Source: a bacterium
Lineage (GTDB): Bacteria; UBP6; UBA1177; JAKLFG01
Assembly (NCBI GenBank): GCA_022709425.1
Contig: JAKLIW010000007.1
Location: 62,001 to 126,000 of the forward strand
Direction of reading: 5' to 3'
DNA: 64,000 bases
Both the position numbers and the translations under genes were made by a program. Of the stretch, positions 55,303 through 64,000 are shown piece after piece. Position 1 is the first letter of the stretch. Each line of letters opens with the position of its first letter. Below the pieces are notes generated by a model. It was not told where the DNA came from and searched no databases. It worked only from the letters and a program-made list of their open reading frames with translations.

Positions 55303-55369
55303 CAAGGGTCGCTCATTCGGGTACTGCGACACCCTGCAGGCCTACGTCGACGCGCATCCCTGATTCTTC

Positions 55370-55400
55370 TTGACATCTGTTTTTTCTCAAGGAATATGGC
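55370..55400 (+). promoter_or_regulatory. Possible promoter of the Ig-like lipoprotein gene
   Basis: Consensus TTGACA (55370-55375) with TATGGC (55395-55400) at a long 19-bp spacing. It would give a start near 55407 and excludes the start codon at 55370. Confidence 0.35.
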
Positions 55401-55429
55401 TGACGGGTTCAACAATTGTGGAGCATATC

Positions 55430-57088
55430 ATGCGCAAGAAAAATGCGATGCGGTGGCTGTTGATGATCATCTCTTCGGCGCTGGTCATGGCATGCGCCGT
55501 GGCTGAAGAAGACTGCCTCTGCGATGAAGGATTCACCTGCAACGAACTGGGTGAATGCGTGCCGACGGGCGATCTGACCGACCAACCGGCGCTGAACGAT
55601 GAGCAAAGCGATCAAACAATCGATGAAACGACCGACGATCCGGTCGACACCAACCTTCCCGAAGAAGACCCCTCCGATGTCACGCCGGTCGTTGATCAGG
55701 ATCAACCGCTGCCCGACAACGGCCCGCAGGACACCACCGCGCCCACCATCCAGACCGTCACTCCGGGTGACGGCGCCACCGACATCCTGACCGACGCGAA
55801 GATAACGGTTTATTACTCGGAAGCGGTGCAAAAAGAATTGGCGATCTCGCCCGCGAATTTCAAAGTCGAGATCGACGGGGTCGCCGTCGAAGGGGTGCGC
55901 GAATACTTCGCCAGCAGTAACTTCTTCGCCCAGTTCACCCCGACCATTCCCTACACGGCGGGCAAAACGGTAACGGCGACCGTCACCACGGCGGTCAGGG
56001 ATCTGGCCGGCAATGCTCTGGCGGAGGAAAAACAGTGGAGTTTCGCCGTCAAGGAGGACAAGGAGGCGCCCCTCATCAGCAAGGTCTATCCCGAAAAAGA
56101 TAAGACCGGCGTCGCCCCCTCGACGACGATATCCATCACCTTTAACGAGCCGGTGCAGAACGTCGATACCGCATCGATATTCTTGATAGAGAACGGAGAC
56201 ACCTCCATTGAATATACCGCCACGCTCGGCGCCGACAACCGCACCGCGTATGTCGCTCCCGCCGCGACGTACAATGGCGGCAAGCTACTGGAGATGACCA
56301 GATATATGGTGAAGGTCAACAACAAGATCACCGATTTCTTCGGCAATGTCATTGATCTCGGCGCCGACGCGGTCGATGAAGGGAGCGGCGTTATGGCTCT
56401 GTCATGGGAATTCACCACCGGCTCCAATGTGTTGCTGTTCGAGGATTTCGAAAGTGCCGATGCGGCGACCAAGTGGACCGAGGCGAATATCAACAAACTG
56501 TTGAATGCCTCCGATCCCTTCCTGTACGATGATCCGCTCTGGGTCATCGGCACACCCGCGACTGAGGGCATAACGGTCGCCCAATCGGGATCGAAGGTCA
56601 TGGCGACGCTCCCCACCGAGATGTTGCCCGACCAGTACAACCTCCGTAACGCGCTCTACTACAAAACACCGTTCATCATTCCCGACAGCGGCCTCGACAT
56701 AGATTTCTACGCTTACGTCAACTGTCCGAAATATCCCAACGGCAGTTGGCGCGGCGGCATGATCGTGTACGGCTGCGAGGATACCAACTTCAAGAGCGGC
56801 GGCAAATGCAGTCATGTGCAAGGCGATGCGGCCAACACGGCGGTCATGGTCACCCTCACCTCCGATCCGGTCGGTTACATCGACACCTTTACCGGTATGT
56901 ACACCCTTGAGTTCAACAGCGCCGTCACCGGTGCGGCGCCCGATGACACCTATATCCACTTCACCGGGTCCATAGGCCCCGAACACAAACAGAAATCACT
57001 CTACCTGATGTTTGAGTTCACCAAAGGCAACGATTCCAACACCGCCCCCGGCATCTATATCGACGACCTAACGCTGCAAGGCAAGTAA
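55430..57088 (+). CDS. Lipoprotein with two Ig-like (Big_5) domains and a C-terminal beta-rich domain
   Basis: 552 residues from ATG 55430 (GGAG upstream). Signal RWLLMIISSALVMAC, lipobox VMAC; small Cys module (CLCDEGFTCNELGEC); Asp/Gln/Thr linker ~45-100; two Big_5 domains. The first begins DTTAPTIQTVTPGDGATDI and ends EKQWSFAV; the second begins KVYPEKDKTGVAPSTTI. A ~230-residue C-terminal domain (VLLFEDFESADAATKW to the end) looks like a jelly-roll carbohydrate-binding or adhesion module with few Cys. The last strand reads GIYIDDLTLQGK, usual for such modules. Probable surface adhesin or glycan-binding protein. Confidence 0.85.
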   Translation: MRKKNAMRWLLMIISSALVMACAVAEEDCLCDEGFTCNELGECVPTGDLTDQPALNDEQSDQTIDETTDDPVDTNLPEEDPSDVTPVVDQDQPLPDNGPQDTTAPTIQTVTPGDGATDILTDAKITVYYSEAVQKELAISPANFKVEIDGVAVEGVREYFASSNFFAQFTPTIPYTAGKTVTATVTTAVRDLAGNALAEEKQWSFAVKEDKEAPLISKVYPEKDKTGVAPSTTISITFNEPVQNVDTASIFLIENGDTSIEYTATLGADNRTAYVAPAATYNGGKLLEMTRYMVKVNNKITDFFGNVIDLGADAVDEGSGVMALSWEFTTGSNVLLFEDFESADAATKWTEANINKLLNASDPFLYDDPLWVIGTPATEGITVAQSGSKVMATLPTEMLPDQYNLRNALYYKTPFIIPDSGLDIDFYAYVNCPKYPNGSWRGGMIVYGCEDTNFKSGGKCSHVQGDAANTAVMVTLTSDPVGYIDTFTGMYTLEFNSAVTGAAPDDTYIHFTGSIGPEHKQKSLYLMFEFTKGNDSNTAPGIYIDDLTLQGK

Positions 57089-57099
57089 GAATCACTTTC

Positions 57100-57127
57100 T
57101 TGCTTCACGACGCATCTTTGCTACAAT
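57100..57127 (+). promoter_or_regulatory. Promoter of the 57154-58469 operon
   Basis: TTGCTT (57100-57105), 16-bp spacer, TACAAT (57122-57127). Predicted start near 57134, 20 nt before ATG 57154. Same -35 as the 24-kb lipoprotein operon. Confidence 0.6.
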
Positions 57128-57153
57128 GATCTGTGTTTTTAAGGGAGGGCCTC

Positions 57154-57396
57154 ATGAGAATGATTGGAATGCTTATCGCGTTGATGCTTTCGATGCTACT
57201 CATCTATTACTATGTCACCGGGGCGTGGCCGGGATCATCGGCGAAAAAAGAGAATGCGCTGGAACGGGCGTCGAAGGAGGCGCAGGTCGAGGGGGGCCCC
57301 ATCAGTAGCGGGAAAGAGGCCAAAGAGCGCGTCGAGGCGATCCTCAAAAAACAGGAAGAGGATCAGAAGAAGATGATCGAAGAGGCCTCGAAATAA
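57154..57396 (+). CDS. Small single-pass membrane protein with charged helical tail
   Basis: 80 residues from ATG 57154 behind GGGAGG. One N-terminal hydrophobic helix (MIGMLIALMLSMLLIYYYV) followed by a hydrophilic helix rich in Lys/Glu (KEAKERVEAILKKQEEDQKK), likely coiled-coil. No family recognised. It precedes the 57420-58469 lipoprotein by 23 bp on the same transcript. Confidence 0.7.
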   Translation: MRMIGMLIALMLSMLLIYYYVTGAWPGSSAKKENALERASKEAQVEGGPISSGKEAKERVEAILKKQEEDQKKMIEEASK

Positions 57397-57419
57397 CACC
57401 ATTACCGGGGAGGGAACCC

Positions 57420-58469
57420 ATGAAAATGTTATCTGCGTTATTTTGTGCACTGCTGCTTCTGACGGCGTGCGACGGGACAAAAAGCAACAACAACGACACC
57501 GACGCGATGAATGATGAGACGACGGCCGACACGACGACACCCGACACCACAATCACCGACGATGCGGCGACCGACGACCCGATCACCGACGATCCGCTGC
57601 CCGACAACGACGCGGCGGCGACGGGCGGCATGGTGATAGACCACACCATGACCGATCCTTCAGCCATTCCAGACCTATGGATGATCGCGGCAAAAAACAA
57701 CCTTCACATCGCCTATCAGCACACCTCGCACGGCAGTCAACTGATCTCCGGGATGAACGCGCTGATGGCGCACGCCCCCTTCGGCACGATCTACCAGTGG
57801 AGCGACGACGGATCGGTGGGCCTTGACCTCGACGACTACGGCATACCGGGCGACGCGAGCGACCTGTCGACGGGCGATTCGGAGGATGAGAACGGCGACA
57901 CGCCGTGGGCGATCCAGACCCGGACGCTGCTCGATGACCCGAACAACTATCACATCAATGTCATCCTCTGGTCGTGGTGTTCGATAAACGGCCACAACGC
58001 CCAGCGCTATGTCGATAATATGGAAAAGCTCATCGCCGAATACGGCCCCGGCGGCACCAACGCCCGCGCGGCGGCCCATCCGGTGACCTTCGTGTTCATG
58101 ACGGGACACTCTGAGGGAACCGGCGAGGATATGGCCGAGAACGGCATCCACTATAACAATACCCTCATCCGCCAGCACTGCGCCCAACATGAGCGGATAC
58201 TGTTCGACTTCGCCGATATCGAGGCGCACGATCCCGACGGGAACTACTACTGGGATCAGAATATGTACGATAATCTCGCCTACGACGGCGGGAACTGGGC
58301 GACCGAGTGGATCGCCGACAATCCCGATTCGGAGCTCGCGACGCTGACCGATCTCTGTACCGAATGCGCCCATTCCGACGATCCGGCGCAGGCGAAGCTC
58401 AACTGCGTGCTGAAAGGACGCGCGGCGTGGTGGCTCTTCGCCCGTATCGCCGGCTGGGACGGACAGTAA
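57420..58469 (+). CDS. Asp-linker lipoprotein with His-rich putative hydrolase-like domain
   Basis: 349 residues. Signal MKMLSALFCALLLLTAC, lipobox LTAC; Asp/Thr linker ~20-65; then one globular domain. Conserved-looking polar patches are AYQHTSHGSQLISGM, GDASDLSTGDSEDENGD, NVILWSWCSINGH, TFVFMTGHSEGTGE and FDFADIEAHDPDGNYYW. The order of a Ser/Gly patch, a Gly-His strand and a late Asp-x-x-His-type patch recalls SGNH-type esterases, but I cannot assign catalytic residues. Three Cys near the end (LCTECAHSDD, LNCVL). GGGAGG before the ATG. Convergent with the next gene (9 bp). Confidence 0.7.
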   Translation: MKMLSALFCALLLLTACDGTKSNNNDTDAMNDETTADTTTPDTTITDDAATDDPITDDPLPDNDAAATGGMVIDHTMTDPSAIPDLWMIAAKNNLHIAYQHTSHGSQLISGMNALMAHAPFGTIYQWSDDGSVGLDLDDYGIPGDASDLSTGDSEDENGDTPWAIQTRTLLDDPNNYHINVILWSWCSINGHNAQRYVDNMEKLIAEYGPGGTNARAAAHPVTFVFMTGHSEGTGEDMAENGIHYNNTLIRQHCAQHERILFDFADIEAHDPDGNYYWDQNMYDNLAYDGGNWATEWIADNPDSELATLTDLCTECAHSDDPAQAKLNCVLKGRAAWWLFARIAGWDGQ

Positions 58470-58478
58470 GGACCTTTC

Positions 58479-59513
58479 TTACCAGTAATAATGAAAAACC
58501 GGCTGGACCTCGGCGCAGGGACGGCACATCGATGAGGGAAGACCGGTGTTGCGCCGGTTACGCCCCGCCACCGATTTGAAGACGGCGCCCGAGTTCTCCT
58601 CGTCACACAGCAGACATTCGTTGAGCGTCCCGTCGGGGTTATGATAGGGATCGTTGACCGCCGTTATGCATTTGCCATAGCATTTCGACTGCGTGTGTTG
58701 GGTATTGTAGTACCATATCTGAGCGCACGGCAGATCGAATCCGAGCCCCTGCAAACACTCGATGTTGCCGTTCTTGTTGAACATGTTGTCGATACCGCAC
58801 TGCCGCACCGGATCGGTGAGATCGGGATTGCGCATATAGACCACAAGGTTGGTAAGCGTGGAGCAGACGCCGCACGCGTCCCAGTGAGTGATATAGGCTC
58901 CCGCCGCGCTCGCCGCAGTGTCGCTCGCAAAGGTCTCTAACCGGTAGCCGTTGGTTATCGTGTCATCGAGGAACAGGCCGCAGACGCTCCCCGGCAGCGG
59001 CTGATGCGCCTCGGGGGTATCGTACGGGTCCACGGTCACCTCGGCGGGCGGGTTGACCGGCACCATCGCGAGTAGTTTTGCTATATCATCTTCGGTATAA
59101 AAGGGCGGCTGAAAGTACTTCCCCTCGCAGTTGCACAGCGGCTGGCACTGTTCGGTGGTCAGTCCCGTTTTATCGTTGGGCAATCCGAAGAGCACCGTGC
59201 AGGTCTCATTCGATGCGCTGTCCACATCTTCGTCGGGAACGACGAATGCATCTTCATCGGACAACTCGTCGACCGCCGTTTCATCGGCCGCAGGGCCCAT
59301 ATCGTCGGTCACCGGATCGGTCTCGGACACGGTCTCATCCTGAACCGTGAGCTGGTCGGCTATGTCGCCCGGATCGCTCTCATCCTTTTCTCCCTCGTCG
59401 GCGATCAGCATACTGTCGATGTTGCTGTCGCTGTCGACCGACTCCTTCCGCGCGCCGTCGTCGTCGCAGGCAACGACAAGAAGCAGGAACATCAAGGGGA
59501 TCGTTATTCTCAT
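58479..59513 (-). CDS. Cys-rich Asp-linker lipoprotein, function unknown
   Basis: 344 residues from ATG 59513 (GGAGG 7 nt upstream; the ATG one codon earlier is the alternative). Signal MRITIPLMFLLLVVAC, lipobox VVAC; acidic linker ~20-110; then a domain with at least twelve Cys, such as CQPLCNCEGKYF, HWDACGVCS, QSKCYGKC and CLLCDEEN. The N-terminal part carries an NDKTGLTTEQC loop. No family recognised; extensive disulfides or metal sites are likely. Its promoter (59545-59573) is separate from that of the next minus-strand pair. Confidence 0.7.
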   Translation of the reverse strand: MRITIPLMFLLLVVACDDDGARKESVDSDSNIDSMLIADEGEKDESDPGDIADQLTVQDETVSETDPVTDDMGPAADETAVDELSDEDAFVVPDEDVDSASNETCTVLFGLPNDKTGLTTEQCQPLCNCEGKYFQPPFYTEDDIAKLLAMVPVNPPAEVTVDPYDTPEAHQPLPGSVCGLFLDDTITNGYRLETFASDTAASAAGAYITHWDACGVCSTLTNLVVYMRNPDLTDPVRQCGIDNMFNKNGNIECLQGLGFDLPCAQIWYYNTQHTQSKCYGKCITAVNDPYHNPDGTLNECLLCDEENSGAVFKSVAGRNRRNTGLPSSMCRPCAEVQPVFHYYW

Positions 59514-59544
59514 CATGCCTCCTCCGCTCTTCGTAGGGCGATCT

Positions 59545-59573
59545 TCTTTACCACAGGAAACGCACCGAGTCAA
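59545..59573 (-). promoter_or_regulatory. Putative promoter of the 58479-59513 gene
   Basis: On the minus strand TTGACT (59568-59573), 17-bp spacer, TAAAGA (59545-59550). The -10 is poor (3/6). Confidence 0.35.
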
Positions 59574-59587
59574 TCACCGGACTATTC

Positions 59588-59616
59588 TTGACAAACAACC
59601 GACCCTCAGTTATAAG
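59588..59616 (+). promoter_or_regulatory. Orphan strong promoter facing no plus-strand gene
   Basis: Consensus TTGACA (59588-59593), 17-bp spacer, TATAAG (59611-59616, 5/6). The predicted transcript from about 59623 runs into the 3' end of the convergent minus gene 59776-61359 and contains the hairpin ACGGGAG-TCT-CTCCCGT at 59701-59717. No plus-strand protein gene is credible here, so a small or antisense RNA is possible. Confidence 0.5.
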
Positions 59617-59775
59617 TTTTCCGAATTGAAATCACCCGCCGTGGTAACGAGGGGCATTCGCAGCAATGCGTGCATAAGGGCTCCATGGCGTTCAATCTAC
59701 ACGGGAGTCTCTCCCGTTCCCGCCTTACATTTTCCCTTAACCCGTCCTTGCCCCTCCTCCTTTTTCTACCGTGTT

Positions 59776-61359
59776 TTAGGGGGCTTCAGTCATACCGGGG
59801 CTCACGGTGGCCGCACCCCATTTGAAGTTGTCGATGAGGACCATCGAATCGAGGGTATGGTCGCCAAGATCCCAAATGGCGAGCCGCAGGGTGATGGTCT
59901 CGCCCGGGACGACATTACCCTTAACGGTAAGCCAACCGGTACCACCCTGACCCTCAAAACCGGTACCTGCCAACTCTTCGGTCCCTTCACAAGAGGTGAC
60001 CGCCCAACCGCTGCCGGAAATGTTAGTGCATTGCCTGAACAGACCGGCTGGGGCGAGATTGACGCCGACCGCATTCCCTTCGAACACAGCGATGTTCTTG
60101 TCGGCCGGGTTCTTCTGGGCTTCGACGCTGGAGGTGAAGGTACTGTCAAGAAGGGCGACAAAAAAATCATTGAACTGCGAGCAGATGTACTGCGAATATT
60201 CGACCGACAGGAAATATATGTCGAAAGAAAATGAATGAACGGTGGATGGAACATCCAATTCGAACTGTGCCATGACGCCATCATTAGTATTGCCGGTCGT
60301 ACCGGTACCGGCCCCACAGGCGGGCGAAGAAGGATAGGCATCGCCGTTGGCGGCATACCAATCAGCAGGCGCGGCCGAAGATGTCTTCTGATCGAACTGG
60401 GTACTGGCCGGCGGATTCATCGCTTGCCCCGAGGAAAGGGCAAGCAATTTATCGCCACTGCGCGGGACGATGACATCGCCGAGCGCCGTCAAGAGGGCGT
60501 TTGAGTTGACATTGGCGCCGGTCGTGCCGCTGGGTAGCAGTATTTCAGCCATCGGGACCCCGGCGCACAGCCCGATCGCTTTGGCGTAATCGTAAGGATC
60601 TTTCGTCGATATATCGATCGTCGATTCGCATTCCAGTGGTTTCTCGGTGCAGGTATCGGTGGCGTAGCCGTTACAATCCTCCAAACAGTATGCCTTGCCG
60701 CCGCTGTACAGAAGCGGATCGATGTCGACACAGTTCGCCAGACCGCCGTCGCAGACCTCGATCCCTTCCCGGATATCGTTGCCGCACTCGGAGGGCTCTA
60801 TCTCGACACAGCCGGCGATAAGATAGGCCGTGCAGTCATCGTTGCAAGTCGCGGCGCCGCCCTGATATTTCTGCGGATCGAGCGTCACACAGGCGATCGT
60901 GTCGCCGTCGCACGCCTCCGGACCTTCCTTGATGTTGTTACCGCAGGTGTGGGGGACCTCTTCGCACGTAACGGTGTTCCATCCAAGGCAGGTGTCAAGA
61001 CAATATGCCTTCCCGCCTTTATAGAGTTCACTGTCGATGTCGACACAGTTGGCGAGCGTATCGGTAGTACCGTCGCAGACCTCGCCTCCATCAAGCGCAC
61101 CGTTGCCGCAGGTCTCGGGCGTTACGTCGGTATCAACCGATGGGTTATCGGTCACCGCATCGTCGGTCGAAGTATCGTCCCCGCCCGGATCATCGATCGC
61201 CGGATCGTCGGTCAGAATGGTGTCGTCATCGGTGACAAGGATCGAATCGTCATCGGACGAAAGGATATCCTTGTCCTCCTTCGGCTTATTCGTTTTCGCG
61301 CCATCGCAGGCAACGATGAAAAGAGCCGACAAAAGGATCGTGAATAACGTTCGCCTCAT
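59776..61359 (-). CDS. Lipoprotein with three disulfide repeats and a choice-of-anchor-L domain
   Basis: 527 residues. Signal MRRTLFTILLSALFIVAC, lipobox IVAC; Asp/Thr linker ~20-82; three Cys repeats of the myxobacterial type. Each has a CGNxxxxxGxExCDG opening (GALDGGEVCDG, IKEGPEACDG, IREGIEVCDG), a C-V-D/T-I/L-D segment, and a YCLDTCLGW-like close. From ~255, DPYDYAKAIGLC opens a choice-of-anchor-L-like domain with ALLTALGDVIVPRSG, LALSSGQA, SFDIYFLSVEYSQYI and the closing LVLIDNFKW-like strand. Probably secreted and surface-attached. 14 bp after the metallopeptidase gene, so co-transcribed. No enzymatic motif. Confidence 0.85.
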   Translation of the reverse strand: MRRTLFTILLSALFIVACDGAKTNKPKEDKDILSSDDDSILVTDDDTILTDDPAIDDPGGDDTSTDDAVTDNPSVDTDVTPETCGNGALDGGEVCDGTTDTLANCVDIDSELYKGGKAYCLDTCLGWNTVTCEEVPHTCGNNIKEGPEACDGDTIACVTLDPQKYQGGAATCNDDCTAYLIAGCVEIEPSECGNDIREGIEVCDGGLANCVDIDPLLYSGGKAYCLEDCNGYATDTCTEKPLECESTIDISTKDPYDYAKAIGLCAGVPMAEILLPSGTTGANVNSNALLTALGDVIVPRSGDKLLALSSGQAMNPPASTQFDQKTSSAAPADWYAANGDAYPSSPACGAGTGTTGNTNDGVMAQFELDVPSTVHSFSFDIYFLSVEYSQYICSQFNDFFVALLDSTFTSSVEAQKNPADKNIAVFEGNAVGVNLAPAGLFRQCTNISGSGWAVTSCEGTEELAGTGFEGQGGTGWLTVKGNVVPGETITLRLAIWDLGDHTLDSMVLIDNFKWGAATVSPGMTEAP

Positions 61360-61373
61360 TTTCCCCTCTCTAT

Positions 61374-64000
61374 TTACTGTGTATCAATACCGACATAACG
61401 GATATTAGCGCCCTTATCGACCGGTTCGGTGAAACTGCCCGGTATCGTCAGATAGAGAGCGCCGCCCCCTTCAAGATTCATGCCGGTCCCGCTATAGTAG
61501 CGCGGATAAAATTCCATTCCCGACTCACCATTAAAGCCGTAAGTTCCGGTCGCATCGTTCATCAGCATCGCTAGGCGGAATTCGATCATGAAACTCGTGA
61601 ACGTTTTCGTCGCGCCGACACGGCTCTGAATGATATCTTCTACACCCATCCAATTGTTGTCGGCATGTTCTATGATCGCCTTGTAAATACCGGTCGCATT
61701 GGTCGCTTGACGCCGCAGGTACTGGAAGAAGACATAGGTCAAGGCATAGTCGGAATAGACGCGGTTATGGTCGTCGTAATCCCACAGCAAAAAACCGTTG
61801 CCGGCGGCGACCGGTTGATTATAGGGATCATTGTTGTAGACATAGACCCACGTGTCTTGGGCGCCTTCGTAAAGGTGCTGCGCGGCGGTCGCGAGTCCTT
61901 CGTCTATCCAACGGTTCGCCAGATCGCCCGAATAGTAATCACCCTCGATGAGGTAATTGCGATTCGAGTAGCACAGATGCTGGAATTCGTGCGCTATCGT
62001 ACTCAAAGAGTCGGCATCGGCCTGCGCGATCTCGAGATAAACCATGTCCCGTTCATTGGAGTATTCGTATTCACTCTGGTCATAGTAATCTCCCTGTGTG
62101 AAATAACCGGCGGCGAATCCTCCGAGATCGGCAAAAAGAATCGCGATTTTTCCATCACCGTTGATATCCGACTCGGCATGAAAATTGGTCGTGACCAGCG
62201 GATGGATGACCGCGTCGAATTCATCGCAGATCGTTTTCGCGCGTGCCTGCGTCAGTGTGGCAGTGTCCTCGGCCCACACTTCGCACTTGGTCCCGTTGTA
62301 CTGAAGCGTCGCTGAAGCTTCACGGTTCTGAGAAGTACCAAAATCGTAGACCCAAAAATTCGCCACCGTACCGATCGGCGCGGCGGTCGGATAAGGCAAC
62401 GGCTTGATGCCGGGACGAAGTATCTTTGTCCGGTCGAGATCCCCCGGGACCGGCACTTTTCCGTCGACGAACAGACGGGAAGGGGTCGGAACGCTCATAC
62501 TGCGGGAATCTATCGGCAACGTAAGCGGCAAGGTACCCGTCGAGGTCGTCATGCCGCCGTCGGTATCGACATTGACCACCAGCAGGGTGTCTCCGCTGTA
62601 GACCGGCCCGGAAAAATCGAACCGCGATGCGTTCGGATCGGTCACGCAGGCATCGTCGCGACAGGTCTTCCCCGACGCGGCGCAGTTCTGCATGGTGACA
62701 AATATGCCTTCGGCGCCGCAGGTCTCCAGCACATCCTCGCGACACCGTTTCTCCCCTTCAAGGCAGAGATCGATCACCTCGGTATCGACCGTAAGACTTC
62801 CCGCCGCAAAGGCATGCGCACACTCGATCTGACCGGTCGTCAGATCGTACTCCATCACCCAAAGCGATGCATGAGCATCGGTCGTCGCAAGGTTGACGAC
62901 ACCCTCATACCCATCGTCAAGGCTGAACATTATGAAGGAGTTGAGCAAATTCGAGGCGCCATCGTAGTTCGATTCTTGAATATTGTAATACCAGGAACCG
63001 TTGTACTCATCATAATACACTAAGGCCGCACCGTCGATCGAACCGTACTCGGTCTGGCCGAAATCGCCGGTGAAGAAATGGGTCATATAGTAGGGAGCAT
63101 TGTCGGTGTCGGCGAATACCTGCACCTGATCCATCGCGACGGTCAACGAACCGTAAGGCGATGCCGCGCCGGCGACCGGTTGCGGCGTACACGTGGGAAA
63201 ACTCAATTGGCCGGATATATCACCCGAGCCGGGAACATTGGTCGGATGATACAGGGTCACGGTCCCGCTGAGGGTCAGATAACGGGCAGTTCTGCCGCAG
63301 GTCGCCGTCACCCAGCCATCGCAGTCATCGTTACAGAGAGCCACCCCTTCGGCATAGTTGTCGATATCGACGCAATCGATCTGGCCACCGTCGCATAGTT
63401 CGCCCGCCTCGACCGTATCGTTACCGCAGATCGGATCAGCGACCCCTTTGCAGACCGCCTTCTCCCCTTCCATCACACATATCTTTGTCTCGGTCTGGCA
63501 ATCTTTCACGGAGAACCATAGGCCGCCATCGCACCAACGCACATACCGGTCATCGAGGCACTCCATCGCACCGTCGACGCACTCGGGCTCCGGCGGTGTT
63601 TTGCAGTCGGCCGTGCCGTCGGCGTCGTCACATATCTGATTCGTATCGGCGCAATTGGCACCGGCATCCCATCCAGCCCCGTTACAGGTCATGATATAGT
63701 CGCCGCCGCATTTGGTGACATTGATCTCACAAATCAGCGTGTCGACATCGTTCTCCACATCGATCGTCGCATCATCGGTCACGACGAGGTCGGTCTCTGC
63801 GGTATCTACGATATCATCATTGTCGGAAACGGTATCGGTCTGGTCATCCGTCGGATCATCAGCGGCATCGGAGCTTTCGTCGGTCAGCGGTTCGTCAACA
63901 ACATCGTCGTCCGGGGTCATCTCATCGGTCACGCTCTCATCAATGTTCTGATCGTCGGCAACGGATTGATCGACCTCTGCCTTATCGGCGACCGGATCGT
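61374..64000 (-). CDS. Zinc metallopeptidase (M30-like) with Asp-rich linker, N terminus outside window
   Basis: At least 875 residues are visible and the frame is open at the window edge; the lipoprotein signal is expected beyond. After the Asp-rich linker (to ~63720) come Cys modules (C-x2-GYDIMTC-like, ECVDGAMECLDDRYVRWCDG) and a disulfide repeat (CGNDTVEAGELCDGG). Next are a beta-rich region and a peptidase domain with STIAHEFQHLCYSN (zinc HExxH at about 61980-61994) followed by RWIDEGLATAAQ (third ligand Glu, about 61900-61915). This spacing fits gluzincin M30/hyicolysin-like peptidases. The C terminus is beta-rich. Extracellular proteolysis is likely. It heads a pair with 59776-61359. 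Confidence 0.85.
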   Translation of the reverse strand, partial: DPVADKAEVDQSVADDQNIDESVTDEMTPDDDVVDEPLTDESSDAADDPTDDQTDTVSDNDDIVDTAETDLVVTDDATIDVENDVDTLICEINVTKCGGDYIMTCNGAGWDAGANCADTNQICDDADGTADCKTPPEPECVDGAMECLDDRYVRWCDGGLWFSVKDCQTETKICVMEGEKAVCKGVADPICGNDTVEAGELCDGGQIDCVDIDNYAEGVALCNDDCDGWVTATCGRTARYLTLSGTVTLYHPTNVPGSGDISGQLSFPTCTPQPVAGAASPYGSLTVAMDQVQVFADTDNAPYYMTHFFTGDFGQTEYGSIDGAALVYYDEYNGSWYYNIQESNYDGASNLLNSFIMFSLDDGYEGVVNLATTDAHASLWVMEYDLTTGQIECAHAFAAGSLTVDTEVIDLCLEGEKRCREDVLETCGAEGIFVTMQNCAASGKTCRDDACVTDPNASRFDFSGPVYSGDTLLVVNVDTDGGMTTSTGTLPLTLPIDSRSMSVPTPSRLFVDGKVPVPGDLDRTKILRPGIKPLPYPTAAPIGTVANFWVYDFGTSQNREASATLQYNGTKCEVWAEDTATLTQARAKTICDEFDAVIHPLVTTNFHAESDINGDGKIAILFADLGGFAAGYFTQGDYYDQSEYEYSNERDMVYLEIAQADADSLSTIAHEFQHLCYSNRNYLIEGDYYSGDLANRWIDEGLATAAQHLYEGAQDTWVYVYNNDPYNQPVAAGNGFLLWDYDDHNRVYSDYALTYVFFQYLRRQATNATGIYKAIIEHADNNWMGVEDIIQSRVGATKTFTSFMIEFRLAMLMNDATGTYGFNGESGMEFYPRYYSGTGMNLEGGGALYLTIPGSFTEPVDKGANIRYVGIDTQ

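Noticed and set aside
59701..59717. Hairpin ACGGGAG-TCT-CTCCCGT as a terminator of the minus-strand 59776-61359 gene
   Set aside because: It is followed by neither a T run on plus nor an equivalent on minus; kept only as part of the orphan-RNA observation.

Overview
The window looks like a chromosomal segment of a GC-rich, Gram-negative, anaerobic or microaerophilic bacterium of the broad former-deltaproteobacterial / Myxococcota-like group. The evidence is an outer-membrane TolC/RND efflux operon, at least fifteen lipoprotein signals, MopE-type and myxobacterial disulfide-type cysteine repeats, a choice-of-anchor-L domain, and a complete oxygen/superoxide defence operon (rubrerythrin, desulfoferrodoxin, ferritin, flavodiiron protein, rubredoxin). 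I cannot resolve the lineage further from sequence alone.

Layout. 1-1583 (minus): end of an RND efflux operon (tolC, adaptor). 1736-3291 (plus): rdgB-nagZ. 3341-7049 (minus): two polytopic GT39-like membrane proteins. 7178-8378 (plus): NUDIX hydrolase and a HhH-GPD DNA glycosylase. 8366-32180 (minus): a 24-kb operon of five tandem paralogous lipoproteins behind one good sigma70-like promoter. Each has the same order: lipobox, Asp-rich linker, Cys-rich head, 3/6/6/18/18 MopE-type Cys/Asp motifs, a beta-helix-like module, and a Gly-Gly-X-rich C-terminal third; one also carries a C-type-lectin-like tail. This is the most unusual content of the window. 32271-34042 (minus): ampG and a small membrane protein. 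34151-36085 (plus): cutA and a four-domain Kazal lipoprotein. 36088-39905 (minus): gmk-rel-dapA. 40065-42062 (plus): ligA. 42232-46273 (minus): DUF1566 lipoprotein, a TolB/CsgG-like membrane protein, an orphan antitoxin-like gene and an esterase lipoprotein. 46416-48826 (plus): three envelope proteins. 48830-55074 (minus): the oxygen-defence operon, preceded by a TPR-like protein, GT2, YhbY and a radical SAM protein. 55183-55258: tRNA-Thr(CGT). 55430-58469 (plus) and 58479-64000 (minus): more Asp-linker lipoproteins, ending in a zinc metallopeptidase cut by the window edge.

How it fits together. Housekeeping genes (nucleotide sanitation, peptidoglycan recycling by NagZ and AmpG, stringent response, lysine/DAP synthesis, DNA ligation) are interspersed with a very large lipoprotein surface repertoire. 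Most of these lipoproteins share one construction principle: a short lipidated N terminus, then a repetitive Asp-rich spacer, then a disulfide-rich or beta-rich module. The spacer probably holds the functional domain away from the membrane. Where promoters can be recognised they are sigma70-like (TTGaca or TTGCTT, 16-19 bp, TAtcAT/TATAAT), usually with 5' UTRs of about 20-50 nt, and they help choose several start codons.
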